From assembly GCA_009909035.1 (NCBI GenBank), contig JAAAOB010000019.1, positions 1 to 64,000 on the forward strand: a DNA stretch of 64,000 bases. The letters run 5' to 3'. Position 1 is the stretch's first letter; the number at the start of each line of letters is the position of its first letter. A model generated the notes under the pieces. The model saw only the letters and a program-made list of their open reading frames with translations. It was not told the DNA's origin and ran no database searches. A program made the position numbers and the translations under genes. Shown here one piece after another: positions 27,943 through 36,663 of the stretch. Source of the stretch: Bacteroidota bacterium. Lineage in GTDB: Bacteria; Bacteroidota; Rhodothermia; Balneolales; Balneolaceae.

Positions 27943-28035
27943 CGTCTCTTGCAGCTGCAGACCCGTGGTGGGGGTATTTTTTCTGAGTTGGCGACATCTG
28001 GCAATAGAACGTACTTGCGGCACTTGAATAAAATA

Positions 28036-28061
28036 CATAAATATGTTAATATGATTTTATG
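28036..28061. promoter_or_regulatory. Possible autoregulatory site of the toxin-antitoxin operon
   Basis: CATAAA (28036-28041) and TTTATG (28056-28061) form a six-base inverted repeat whose right arm contains the antitoxin start codon. VapB-type antitoxins bind dyads over their own promoter, but the AT-rich setting makes this weak. Confidence 0.3.
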
Positions 28062-28325
28062 CGAACAACGATAGATATACCGGATGAGCTCATGAAGATG
28101 GCGAAGAAAAAAGCGATAGAGGAGGGAATTACCCTGAAACAGCTGTTTACAAAAACACTGGAAAAGGAACTGGCTGATGCACCTTCCACAAGCAGCACGC
28201 CCTGGAAAAAGCTAAAGGGGATGGGTTCGGCACACAAGCTTTCTCCCGATGATTCAGGCTTTGACGGGTATTCAGGCCCAGATTGGACCCATTCTGTCCA
28301 GGTGAATGAACCCAATGATACATGA
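28059..28325 (+). CDS. vapB: VapB-type antitoxin
   Basis: An 88-residue protein: residues 1-40 match the short beta-strand plus two-helix DNA-binding fold of VapB/ribbon-helix-helix antitoxins (MRTTIDIPDELMKMAKKKAI). The remainder (from about residue 45) is polar, Ser/Asp-rich and likely unfolded until it wraps the toxin. It ends in ATGA overlap with the PIN-domain gene, which ensures coupled translation. It neutralises that RNase and represses the operon, as known for the family. Confidence 0.85.
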   Translation: MRTTIDIPDELMKMAKKKAIEEGITLKQLFTKTLEKELADAPSTSSTPWKKLKGMGSAHKLSPDDSGFDGYSGPDWTHSVQVNEPNDT

Positions 28326-28720
28326 TCCTGCTGGACACCCACATCTGGCTGTGGTGGTTACTGGGGGATGGGGCGCTATCTGAAAAGGAACGAGACGCAC
28401 TGGACCAGCTTGCAATAAAAAAGTTACTTGCCCTTTCGTGGGTATCGATCTGGGAAACGGAGATGCTGGAGAGAAAAGGAAGGATTGAGCTACTTCCGGA
28501 ATTTGAGCGGTGGATTGCAGCTGCAAGGCAGCCCGGTATGATTACAATTTTGGCCGCAGATACCGACGTAGTGCTGGCTCAGCGCAGACTGCCAGAGGAG
28601 TTTCACAATGATCCGGCAGACCGCCTGATTACAGCTACGTCAATCCTTTCGGGTTATCCCCTGGCCACACATGACGGCCGAATACGTGACTCCGCGGCTT
28701 GCGAATTGTGGAAGCCTTAA
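28322..28720 (+). CDS. vapC: PIN-domain toxin (VapC-type)
   Basis: A 132-residue PIN-domain endoribonuclease. The acidic catalytic residues are seen in LLDTHIWLWW (Asp5), SIWETEML (Glu), NDPADRLITATS (Asp) and the ATHDGRI end motif (Asp). Members of this group cleave tRNA or rRNA and arrest growth unless bound by antitoxin. The start shares ATGA with the antitoxin gene. Its TAA shares a TTAA palindrome with the stop codon of the convergent hisS gene. Confidence 0.88.
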   Translation: MILLDTHIWLWWLLGDGALSEKERDALDQLAIKKLLALSWVSIWETEMLERKGRIELLPEFERWIAAARQPGMITILAADTDVVLAQRRLPEEFHNDPADRLITATSILSGYPLATHDGRIRDSAACELWKP

Positions 28721-29982
28721 ACAGCAGGTGTAAACCGCGCCAGGATCTGCTCAAACGTAAGCGAATGTTCCTCACTTTCAGCCATATCACGGAATGTGAA
28801 TGTTCCTTCTGTCAGCTCGTTATCTCCCACAATGATGGTGTATCGTGCGTTTTCCCGGTTCGCATCCTTCATTTGGGCTTTCATGGATCGGCCCTTATAA
28901 TCCATCGTGGCGGAGATGCCTTTATTCCTAAGCTCCGGCAGCTTTTTTACGCCCCATTTTCTGGCTTGATCTCCAAGGGTTACAATATATACATCCACTT
29001 TTTTATTTTCGCCGAGAGTAATTCCAAGTTCTTCGCATGCAATCATCAGCCGTTCCATACCGGCCGCAAAACCGACAGCCGGCGTAGGCTGCCCGCCAAT
29101 CTCTTCCACAAGCAGATCATATCGTCCGCCCCCAGCAAGCGCGTCCTGCGAGCCAAGATCGGGACTGATGAGTTCAAAGGCGGTTTCCGTGTAGTAGTCC
29201 ATTCCACGAACCAGATAGGGATCCTCCTCGTACGGGATCTTAAGATCATCCAGATACTGTTTTACCTTTCTGTAATGTTCAATCGAACCCTCACTGAGGT
29301 AATCCGTGATCACAGGAGCTGATTCAATAAACGGCTGATCCTCCTCTTCCTTGGAATCAAGGATTCGAAGTGGATTCTTGTCGTACCGCTTTTTAGAAAC
29401 CTCGCTTAAACTCTCAAAATTGGGTTTCAAATGGGCTTTGAGGGCTTTTTTATAACTTTCCCGGCTTTCGGGGTCGCCAATGGAATTGAGTTTCAGGGTT
29501 GTGTTGGTGATGCCGATCGTATTGTAGATGTGGATCATAAATGCAATGACCTCCACATCGGCAACTGCATCGTCCGTGCCGAGAACCTCTATGCCGAATT
29601 GGTGAAACTGCCGCTGCCGCCCCTTTTGCGGGCGTTCGGCCCTGAACATGGGGCCGATGTAGTACAGCTTCTGGGAGCCGCCCCGTTGCTCCAGGTGATG
29701 CTCCACATAGGCGCGAACCACAGGGGCCGTAAGTTCCGGCCGAAGTACATAGTGGTCATCCCCGCGGCTGAATGAGAAGATCTCTTTAGATACAATATCC
29801 GTAAGCTGACCCAATCCCCGCACGATCAGTTCGGTCTGCTCCATGATGGGGGTTCTGATCTCCTCCAGGTTAAATATTTTGGCTTCACGGTGTATCAGTT
29901 GTTCAACATATTGCCATTTCCGTGCATCATCAGGAAGGATATCCACCATTCCAGGGTGGGTGGTGTATTTTGGCTGAGCCAT
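28717..29982 (-). CDS. hisS: Histidyl-tRNA synthetase
   Basis: Class II aminoacyl-tRNA synthetase of 421 residues that charges tRNA-His. Motif 2 is seen in MFRAERPQKGRQRQFHQFGIE, the histidine-specific LVRGMDYYTETAFE motif and GGGRYDLLVEEIGG are present, and motif 3 is GFAAGMERLMIACE. The C-terminal anticodon-binding domain starts near residue 330 (VDVYIVTLGDQA). The start MAQPKYTTHPGMVDILPDD is standard. It is divergent from the M1 peptidase gene and convergent with vapC. Confidence 0.97.
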   Translation of the reverse strand: MAQPKYTTHPGMVDILPDDARKWQYVEQLIHREAKIFNLEEIRTPIMEQTELIVRGLGQLTDIVSKEIFSFSRGDDHYVLRPELTAPVVRAYVEHHLEQRGGSQKLYYIGPMFRAERPQKGRQRQFHQFGIEVLGTDDAVADVEVIAFMIHIYNTIGITNTTLKLNSIGDPESRESYKKALKAHLKPNFESLSEVSKKRYDKNPLRILDSKEEEDQPFIESAPVITDYLSEGSIEHYRKVKQYLDDLKIPYEEDPYLVRGMDYYTETAFELISPDLGSQDALAGGGRYDLLVEEIGGQPTPAVGFAAGMERLMIACEELGITLGENKKVDVYIVTLGDQARKWGVKKLPELRNKGISATMDYKGRSMKAQMKDANRENARYTIIVGDNELTEGTFTFRDMAESEEHSLTFEQILARFTPAV

Positions 29983-30187
29983 TGCGGTCTAAATATGATT
30001 AAAACGTTGGGATTAACAGCGAGACAAGATACGGCTGATTCACGACATATCGTAAATCATCTGATGGCTATATCGGGAATTCAAAAGACGGTTGGTACGA
30101 GCAGACGCTATTGAATTATTCAGAGGTATCATTTCTTTCATCATCATTTCCTATTTTCATGCAGTGATCAATTAAAACGAAAAAACA

Positions 30188-31867
30188 ATGACTCGTTTTT
30201 CTTTCTCGTTTCTTGCTCTTGTTATGCTCTCTTTTTCCGCTTCCGTTGCCCAGGACTTGGTGTATGAATCGGGTGGTGAGCTACCCCCGGAGCTTTCCTC
30301 GTATAACGTTCATTTTTATGATCTGACTGTTACCATTGATCCTGCAGACAGCACGATTAGTGGAAGTGTTGAAACTCACGTTGAGATTGTCCAGCCGACG
30401 AACAGGATTGTTTTGGCTCTTGATCCCAAACTGTCTGTGTACCGGATGATGGAGCTGAAAGGCGATAACAGAAGAGATCTGAGATTTGAGCGAAGCGGCG
30501 ATCATAAAAACATGGTGATTTATTTTCCGGTAACGAAGCAGCCGGGGGAGAGAGCTGTTATTGAAATAGATTACGGAGGAAAACCCATGGAGGCTGCGAA
30601 TCCGCCCTGGGATGGCGGACTGGTTTGGGCGAAAACGCCCTCGGGCGAACCATGGGTGGGGGTGGCTTCCCAAACGATCGGCGCCTGGGTTTGGTGGCCC
30701 AATAAAGATCATCCATCCGACCGGCCCGATTCGGTAGCCATCAACCTGACGATGCCTGATCACCTGGTGGTTGCATCCAATGGCCGTTCAAGAGGCACCA
30801 CCGAACGGAATGATGGGTTCAAAACCTGGCACTGGTTTGTATCCACCCCGATCAACAACTATAACATCACGTTCAACGCCGCTCCATATGAGACCCTCCG
30901 GGAGACCTACACAAGCACTTCCGGGGATGAAATGGAGATTGTTTTCTGGGTTCTGCCGGAATTCATAACCGAGGGACGTGAGCTATTTCCTCAATTTGTC
31001 AGCCAGATGGAGTTTTTTGAACGGACGCTCGGTCCGTACCCATTCAGGGCGGATAAATACGGCGTTGCCCATGCACCGTATCTTGGGATGGAACATCAGA
31101 CTCTGATTGCTTACGGCGCAGGGTTTGAAGATGGCGTTCTTTTTGGCGAACCGTCGAAATTTGATGATCTGCATCAGCACGAACTGGCCCATGAGTGGTG
31201 GGGTAACCTTGTGACCGTCTGGGACTGGAGGGATTTCTGGATCCACGAAGGGTTTGGAACGTATATGCAGGCGCTTTATGCCGAGCAGGTGAGCGGAATG
31301 GACGATTACCAATCAATGATCCGATTTTTTAAGAGCAGGATCTCGTCAACTCAGCCTGTTGCTCCCCGCCGGCGGATGAGCACCCTCGAGATAACAAGAG
31401 GTGGAAGGGGCGGGGATGTTTACTACAAAGGAGCCGCTTTTCTGCATACGCTCCGGAATTTTATCGGGGATCAACTCTTTTTTGAATCGCTCCGAAGGTT
31501 TGCCTATCCCGATTCAGACATGGAAAAGGTTGTCGATGGAAGCCATATGCGATTTGCCACAACCAATGATTATCTGACCCTGGTAAATCAACTTACTGGA
31601 GACGACCTGGGCTGGATGTTTGAGGTGTACCTGCGGCATGCACCGTTGCCAATCCTGGTTGTAGAACAGACTGAAAATGCAATTGCTTTGCAGTGGAATA
31701 CGGAAACCGGGGATTTTCCGATGCCCGTGGATGTGCGGATTGGAGACCAAATCCGGGAAGTGATTCCGGGTGAAAACGGCAGCCGGATCGAATTTGATGC
31801 CGGACAAGCCGTAGAGATCGATCCAAAAGGCAAGCTATTGATGACGGTGGAGAGAAGAGTTCCGTAG
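30188..31867 (+). CDS. Exported M1-family metallopeptidase
   Basis: The 559-residue zinc aminopeptidase of the M1 family starts with a signal peptide (MTRFSFSFLALVMLSFSASVA) and thus works outside the cytoplasm. The N-terminal beta-sandwich precedes a catalytic domain with the substrate-binding GMEHQT (the GxMEN equivalent), the zinc motif HELAHEWW (two His and catalytic Glu), and about 18 residues later the third ligand in HEGFGTY. It lacks the long C-terminal helical domain of PepN, as in other bacterial secreted forms. It likely trims environmental peptides. Confidence 0.92.
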   Translation: MTRFSFSFLALVMLSFSASVAQDLVYESGGELPPELSSYNVHFYDLTVTIDPADSTISGSVETHVEIVQPTNRIVLALDPKLSVYRMMELKGDNRRDLRFERSGDHKNMVIYFPVTKQPGERAVIEIDYGGKPMEAANPPWDGGLVWAKTPSGEPWVGVASQTIGAWVWWPNKDHPSDRPDSVAINLTMPDHLVVASNGRSRGTTERNDGFKTWHWFVSTPINNYNITFNAAPYETLRETYTSTSGDEMEIVFWVLPEFITEGRELFPQFVSQMEFFERTLGPYPFRADKYGVAHAPYLGMEHQTLIAYGAGFEDGVLFGEPSKFDDLHQHELAHEWWGNLVTVWDWRDFWIHEGFGTYMQALYAEQVSGMDDYQSMIRFFKSRISSTQPVAPRRRMSTLEITRGGRGGDVYYKGAAFLHTLRNFIGDQLFFESLRRFAYPDSDMEKVVDGSHMRFATTNDYLTLVNQLTGDDLGWMFEVYLRHAPLPILVVEQTENAIALQWNTETGDFPMPVDVRIGDQIREVIPGENGSRIEFDAGQAVEIDPKGKLLMTVERRVP

Positions 31868-31899
31868 TGAATGGCTCAATCCACGCCGGATGTTATCAT

Positions 31900-31931
31900 A
31901 AAAAAAGCCCACACCTTTTTAAAGCGTGGGC
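31900..31931 (-). terminator. Rho-independent terminator after the universal stress gene
   Basis: On the minus strand GCCCAC (31926-31931) pairs with GTGGGC (31907-31912) around a loop, followed at once by seven T (31900-31906). It lies about 20 bases beyond the stop at 31952. It probably also stops readthrough toward the M1 peptidase. Confidence 0.85.
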
Positions 31932-31951
31932 CTGACTGAAAGTTGTTGAAA

Positions 31952-32863
31952 TTACCCGAATAGGTTTTTCAGGAATTTCTGATGTTTCTTTTTGTCTTTT
32001 TTAATCAACAGGGGAACACCAAACCGGTAATACGCCATTTTATCGGTGAAATCCTCCCGGAAGATACTTGTGATTTTTTTGTCGGATTTGGATACAGCAA
32101 CGATCATATCAATTTGGTCTTGAATGATTTCATCGTAGAGCTGATCCATTTTTGATCCTTCAACATTCAGAGAAAAGACAATTTCTACATCACTGGGAAT
32201 GGAATACGATTCAATGAACTCCTCCTTTTTCTCTCGCAGGTACTTGTGCATTTTCTCCTTGTCTTCCTCTTCGGGAAGATAAGGGAAAAACTGGGCCGGG
32301 TAATTGTAAATGTGCTGAGCTTTCACACTTCCTCCTTTTGTGCTGGCGAGTTCGTGCGCAAGCTTGACGGCCGTGGCAGATTCGCTGGAAAAATCGATCG
32401 GAACCAGCGTCTTCTTAAGCTGGTAGCGAGCGGTTTCCGGCACAAAAAGAATGGATGAATATACATACTTCATAATTCTTCTTGGAATTACCCCTTTGCC
32501 GCTGTAGCCTGATTTTTTGCCCATAATTACAAGATCGGGGTCGACCTCGTTCATTGTTTTCACAATTTCATCGGTGGGGCGCCCCTCCTGAATCAAGAGG
32601 TTTGTTTCAATTGGGGTGTCAGCAAAATATTCGTCAATCTTTCCTTGAATATCTTCGCGAATAACATTTTCGAAATCTTCCCTGTTTTGTAGCTCGGGAA
32701 AAAGCTGCACCATGTCATCAGCCACTTCCGTTGATTTGATGACATGAATAAATGTTATTTTTTTAGGTTTGATTTCTGATTTAAGAAAATTTGCGTAACC
32801 CACCAGGATGTCATCCATACTGGTGAGGTCCAGACATACAAACCATTCTTCAAAGCGTTCCAT
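31952..32863 (-). CDS. Tandem universal stress protein (UspA superfamily)
   Basis: A 303-residue cytoplasmic protein with two USP domains, about 1-145 and 146-300. The second starts KKTLVPIDFSSESATAVKLAHELA. The typical ATP-binding G-x2-G-x9-GS/T pattern is only partly visible (VIMGKKSGYSGKGVIPRRI in domain 1), so nucleotide binding is uncertain. It is the last gene of an apparent minus-strand unit with the BCCT transporter (20-base gap) and the porin, which points to salt or osmotic stress, and it ends at a strong terminator. Confidence 0.88.
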   Translation of the reverse strand: MERFEEWFVCLDLTSMDDILVGYANFLKSEIKPKKITFIHVIKSTEVADDMVQLFPELQNREDFENVIREDIQGKIDEYFADTPIETNLLIQEGRPTDEIVKTMNEVDPDLVIMGKKSGYSGKGVIPRRIMKYVYSSILFVPETARYQLKKTLVPIDFSSESATAVKLAHELASTKGGSVKAQHIYNYPAQFFPYLPEEEDKEKMHKYLREKKEEFIESYSIPSDVEIVFSLNVEGSKMDQLYDEIIQDQIDMIVAVSKSDKKITSIFREDFTDKMAYYRFGVPLLIKKDKKKHQKFLKNLFG

Positions 32864-32883
32864 AAATTAGCTCCCGGTCGTTT

Positions 32884-34497
32884 TTAAATTTGTTTTTCTA
32901 ATGTGGATTTTACGATCTCTTCGTAGGAATCTCGTTCTTTGTCCTTCGCCTTATTGAGATTTTCCTGGTACTCTCTTTCGAGACCTTGCTTAAGACTGTA
33001 ACACATGACGAGCAAAATTAAAGCGAACGGAAGCCCTGTACTTATAGCCGCCGCCTGGAGAGCTCCAAGGCCACCGCCAATAAGAAGAACCGCTGCAACA
33101 AGACCCTCTGTAGAGGCCCAAAAAATACGTTGTCCCACGGGAGAGTCAAGCTTTCCGCCACTTGTCAGGCTGTCAATAACAAGAGACCCGGAGTCGGAAG
33201 AAGTGACAAAGAAACTCAGGACAAGGATGATGGCAAGAAATGAGGTGATTACACCCAATGGGAATTCATTGAGCAGAACGAAAAGGGACGTTGTTTGATC
33301 TGCTTCAACCGCGGATGCAATTTCTGCAAGACCACCGGTTTCGAGATACAGGGCACTTCCGCCAAAACCGCTCATCCAGAGAAAGGTGACAATTGTGGGT
33401 ACAATAAGTACACCCAGTACAAATGTTTTAATTGTGCGTCCTTTGGATATTCGGGCAATAAACATACCTACATAAGGAGACCAGGAGATCCACCACGCCC
33501 AGTAAAAGACGGTCCATGTACTCATGAAGCTTCCTTCCTCATAGCTTTGTGTCCAGGTTGCATAGCTGGCAAAATTTTGAAGGTAATAGCCAAAATTCTG
33601 GACGAAAGATCCTAAAATATAGAGTGTAGGGCCCACCACAAGAATGAAGAGCAAAAAGAGTCCTGCAAGGCGAATATTGAATTCACTAAGGATTTTAACT
33701 CCTTTGTGAATGCCCAGGACAACAGACCCGGTGGCCACAATTGTAACACCAACAATAATCATAACCTGCAGATTAATGGTGTTGGTAAAGCCAAACACAA
33801 ATTCCATACCTGCACCTGCTTGCTGGGCACCCAGGCCAAGAGATGTGGCAAGTCCGAAAAGTGTGGCAAGGACCGCGAGAATGTCAATAACATCTCCCAT
33901 CCACCCTTTAATCCTGTCACCCAAAAGCGGGTAAAAAATGGAACGGAAAGAGAGAGGCAATTTCCGGTTAAAGGCGAAAAATGCCAGTGCTAATGCTACG
34001 ATCGCGTAAATGGCCCACGCGTGCAGGCCCCAGTGGAGGAACGTAACCCCCATGGCATCGCGAGTTGCCTGTATCGATCCGGATTCCGCGTGTGGCGGAT
34101 ATAAGAGATGCCACATCGGCTCGGCGACGGCAAAAAACATTAAACCGATCCCCATACCGGCACTGAAGAGCATGGCAAACCACGCCATTGTGCTGAATTC
34201 AGGCTTTGCATCTTTTCCACCTAAACGTATGTTGCCATATTTGCTAAAGGCAAAATACAAGGCAAAAGCTATGAAAATGTTCACAGCTGCAACAAATAGC
34301 CAGCTTGCCCAGTCTGTAATACTCACCCTGGCAGCGTTAAAGGTCTCTTCGGCTGCTTCTCCTGCAAGCAGTGTGCCTACAATAAGAATTGTAATCAATA
34401 TCACGGACGGCCAAAAGACCGGCCCGTGAATGTCAAACCATTTATTCGTGCCGGTTTTTTGAGACTCCGGCGTGTCGTCATCTCCTCGTAAAGCCAT
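32884..34497 (-). CDS. BCCT-family betaine/choline/carnitine transporter
   Basis: The 537-residue symporter takes up compatible solutes such as glycine betaine, usually with Na+. Seen: the helix 3 glycine stretch GMGIGLMFF, the W-rich signature WAWWISWSPYVGMFIARISKGRTI in parts (FYWAWWISWSPYVG and FIARISKGRTI), and 12 helices. The C-terminal tail is charged (EREYQENLNKAKDKERDSYEEIVKSTLEKQ within the last 35), resembling the osmosensing tail of BetP. The gene is 20 bases upstream of the USP and 45 bases downstream of the porin. Confidence 0.94.
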   Translation of the reverse strand: MALRGDDDTPESQKTGTNKWFDIHGPVFWPSVILITILIVGTLLAGEAAEETFNAARVSITDWASWLFVAAVNIFIAFALYFAFSKYGNIRLGGKDAKPEFSTMAWFAMLFSAGMGIGLMFFAVAEPMWHLLYPPHAESGSIQATRDAMGVTFLHWGLHAWAIYAIVALALAFFAFNRKLPLSFRSIFYPLLGDRIKGWMGDVIDILAVLATLFGLATSLGLGAQQAGAGMEFVFGFTNTINLQVMIIVGVTIVATGSVVLGIHKGVKILSEFNIRLAGLFLLFILVVGPTLYILGSFVQNFGYYLQNFASYATWTQSYEEGSFMSTWTVFYWAWWISWSPYVGMFIARISKGRTIKTFVLGVLIVPTIVTFLWMSGFGGSALYLETGGLAEIASAVEADQTTSLFVLLNEFPLGVITSFLAIILVLSFFVTSSDSGSLVIDSLTSGGKLDSPVGQRIFWASTEGLVAAVLLIGGGLGALQAAAISTGLPFALILLVMCYSLKQGLEREYQENLNKAKDKERDSYEEIVKSTLEKQI

Positions 34498-34542
34498 ACT
34501 GTTCCAATTGATTTTAAGTTATAGTGAGCAGTTAAGATTTGT

Positions 34543-35781
34543 TTAGAAATAGAATCCAATATTGATGTTGAAGCGAATATTATATTCGGAATCACCAAGT
34601 CCAAGATCTTCGTGTCCCGGACCTACGCCAACACCAAAATTGTCTGTCAGCCACGGCTGATCAATTCCCTGAGCAATATCAAAATAGGTAAAAACAGGAC
34701 CTGCGGAGACCAAAACTCCGGTAATGTTCTGTAGTGTAGGCTGGAAGTTATCATCCAGGGTAAGTGTACTTCCGGTAGCGCGGAGTGTGGTTCCTTCACC
34801 AACCGTATTCTCCATGTAGCTGAAGTCGTTGTAAAAGTTCAGGTTTGTGATAGGGCCCCATTCTACATCATGAGAGTAGGCGATGCCAAGCGTGGCAATC
34901 CACGCTTCGGTAGACACCTCATATGGAATTCCATAGGCTCCCATAAAAACCGTGCTGAGCTCATCACCGGCGTTATCGGTTGCGTCCATCGTGTAGTAGG
35001 CGAATTGCGGCTTGATGTTAAAGTTGCCGGAGTTGAAATCGCCATGAACGGATACGGCAAACTGGTTGTCAAAGTCATCTTGTGCGGAATTGTAAAGCTG
35101 ACCATACTGCACAGAAGCACCTAATTCGCTGGAACCGATCTGGTATGCACCGCGGACGTTAAATTGATTGCGCTCAGTTAATGACGTATTCTGGCCCGGA
35201 ATTACATCATACGAGTATCGTCCTGCACCACCTACACCAAAGTTCGAATTCCCTCCATTGGATGGACCCTCAGGTTCTGCCTGAAAGAAGTAGGCAAAAT
35301 CCCACTGCCAGTTGTCGGTAGTACGGGTAAACTTGATACCCATATCGTGGTCATCTTCAAGGCCTACGTAGTATGGAAGGCTGAACCACCAGTTATGGGA
35401 GTTGTACTGCAGGTTGCCGAACGGAACCTGAGTTACACCAAGCTGGCCCTGAACGGTTTCAGAAAAGTCGTACTCCAACCAGCCCTGTTTTACAAAGTGG
35501 GTGCCGAACGTAGGATAGAAGCGATACTCAAAATTGAGGCCGATCCCATTGGGGTTATCATAAACGGCATTGATTCTCCAGGTGTCAAAAGTGAATTGAG
35601 AGCTGTTAGCGTCAATATCACTTTCATAACTGGTTAGCAGCATATTATAACGTACAGCTCCCCCAACATGCAGCGAAGGCTCATCGTCCGATTGAGCAAT
35701 AGCTTCAGTATCTATTCCACTAATCAGCAGAAGAACGATAGCGATTAGAAAGATTTTCTTAATTGTCTCGGATAAATTCAT
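34543..35781 (-). CDS. Outer-membrane beta-barrel porin
   Basis: A 412-residue exported protein. Signal peptide MNLSETIKKIFLIAIVLLLI, cut near AIAQ, then alternating strands with aromatic girdles and a C-terminal strand ending in NIGFYF, whose terminal phenylalanine is typical of outer-membrane barrels. It resembles phosphate-selective porin O/P-like or DcaP-like channels. An upstream frame extension to 35895 is ignored as it precedes the signal peptide. It is followed by the BCCT gene, so it may admit the osmolyte through the outer membrane; this is inference from position. Confidence 0.88.
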   Translation of the reverse strand: MNLSETIKKIFLIAIVLLLISGIDTEAIAQSDDEPSLHVGGAVRYNMLLTSYESDIDANSSQFTFDTWRINAVYDNPNGIGLNFEYRFYPTFGTHFVKQGWLEYDFSETVQGQLGVTQVPFGNLQYNSHNWWFSLPYYVGLEDDHDMGIKFTRTTDNWQWDFAYFFQAEPEGPSNGGNSNFGVGGAGRYSYDVIPGQNTSLTERNQFNVRGAYQIGSSELGASVQYGQLYNSAQDDFDNQFAVSVHGDFNSGNFNIKPQFAYYTMDATDNAGDELSTVFMGAYGIPYEVSTEAWIATLGIAYSHDVEWGPITNLNFYNDFSYMENTVGEGTTLRATGSTLTLDDNFQPTLQNITGVLVSAGPVFTYFDIAQGIDQPWLTDNFGVGVGPGHEDLGLGDSEYNIRFNINIGFYF

Positions 35782-36134
35782 GTATCTGTAGTTTTGATTA
35801 ATTTTTGAATTAATATTTTTATCAGGATTTTGGCCTGAGATAGTTAAAAGTTTACCGACGTCAATTAATTCCATAAAGATTAAAAAAATCCTCAAGTAAT
35901 CAAAGTCTGAAACTCTTTTAAATAATTGGAATTTCTGAACTTACAACCATACAAGAGTTATCCGGAAAGTCAAATAGTCTATTTAAAAATAATAGTCAAA
36001 TAAGATTATGCTATTATGCACATTGTGCCTGATGAAGATGTGTTACGGGCGTGACTTGAGAGGGTGGGGTGATAAGTATTATTTGTAAATAAAAAATATA
36101 TAATTCAAAAATTATAATATATAAAATAATAATA
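35782..36134. other. 353-base AT-rich gap between doxX and porin genes
   Basis: Probably carries the porin-BCCT-USP promoter. Direct near-repeats GTCAAATAGTC and TAGTCAAATAAG occur at about 35969-36002. The AT-rich hairpin listed separately lies at its right end. No gene is visible. Confidence 0.5.
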
Positions 36135-36148
36135 TTATTTTTTGAATT
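36091..36148 (-). terminator. AT-rich terminator-like hairpin at the 3' end of doxX
   Basis: AATTCAAAAA (36102-36111) and TTTTTGAATT (36139-36148) pair perfectly over ten bases; on the minus strand a T-run (36091-36096) follows after a few bases. The hairpin starts inside the last codons of doxX. Pure A/T stems are weak, so this is a moderate call. Confidence 0.4.
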
Positions 36149-36551
36149 TATAATCAGCACTGTACTGACCGGGACCCGTAATCAGAAGTGATATAAAAAC
36201 CACAGCCACTGACAGCGGGTGGGCAATTCCGGGAAACCCAGCTTCCCTGGATATTTGGGTTATGACCGCTACTATCATGGTGGAGATCAGTAATACGAGA
36301 GCAGGAGTGGTGAATAGTCCAAAGATTAATAATATTCCACCAAAGAATTCCGAAAAGCCAGCCATGAAACCAAAGAGTACGTGAAAGGAATCAATTCCCA
36401 GGTTTGACATTGCACTACCCACAGCTCTCCATTTTTCAACGCCGCCGAAAAGTTTAGGATATCCGTGAATTAAGAAAATGACGCCAAGTGCAACCCGTAG
36501 AAAAAGGAGGCCTGCATTCAGTCGGATTTTTTCTGTGGCTGATAGTCTCAT
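36135..36551 (-). CDS. DoxX-family membrane protein
   Basis: A 138-residue protein with four predicted membrane helices and the DoxX pattern LLFLRVALGVIFLIHGYPKLFGG near the N-terminus, then FGFMAGFSEFFGGILLIFGLFT. Family members occur in thiosulfate:quinone oxidoreductase and in redox-stress membrane complexes; here no partner gene is adjacent, so the function is open. It is divergent from the cryptochrome gene, a gap of 112 bases. Confidence 0.9.
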   Translation of the reverse strand: MRLSATEKIRLNAGLLFLRVALGVIFLIHGYPKLFGGVEKWRAVGSAMSNLGIDSFHVLFGFMAGFSEFFGGILLIFGLFTTPALVLLISTMIVAVITQISREAGFPGIAHPLSVAVVFISLLITGPGQYSADYKFKK

Positions 36552-36663
36552 AGTAGTTATTTAGCGGTGAAATTGTCCTGTTTTGATGTCAATACAACTA
36601 TTTTGATCCGATTTCGGTTTCGTAGCGTAACAAATCTAATTCAAATGTTGACCTACGCCACTT

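Noticed and set aside
27961-27982. ACCC...GGGT stem followed by six T after the APC permease
   Set aside because: Four-pair stem in a G-rich stretch; possible, but not convincing.
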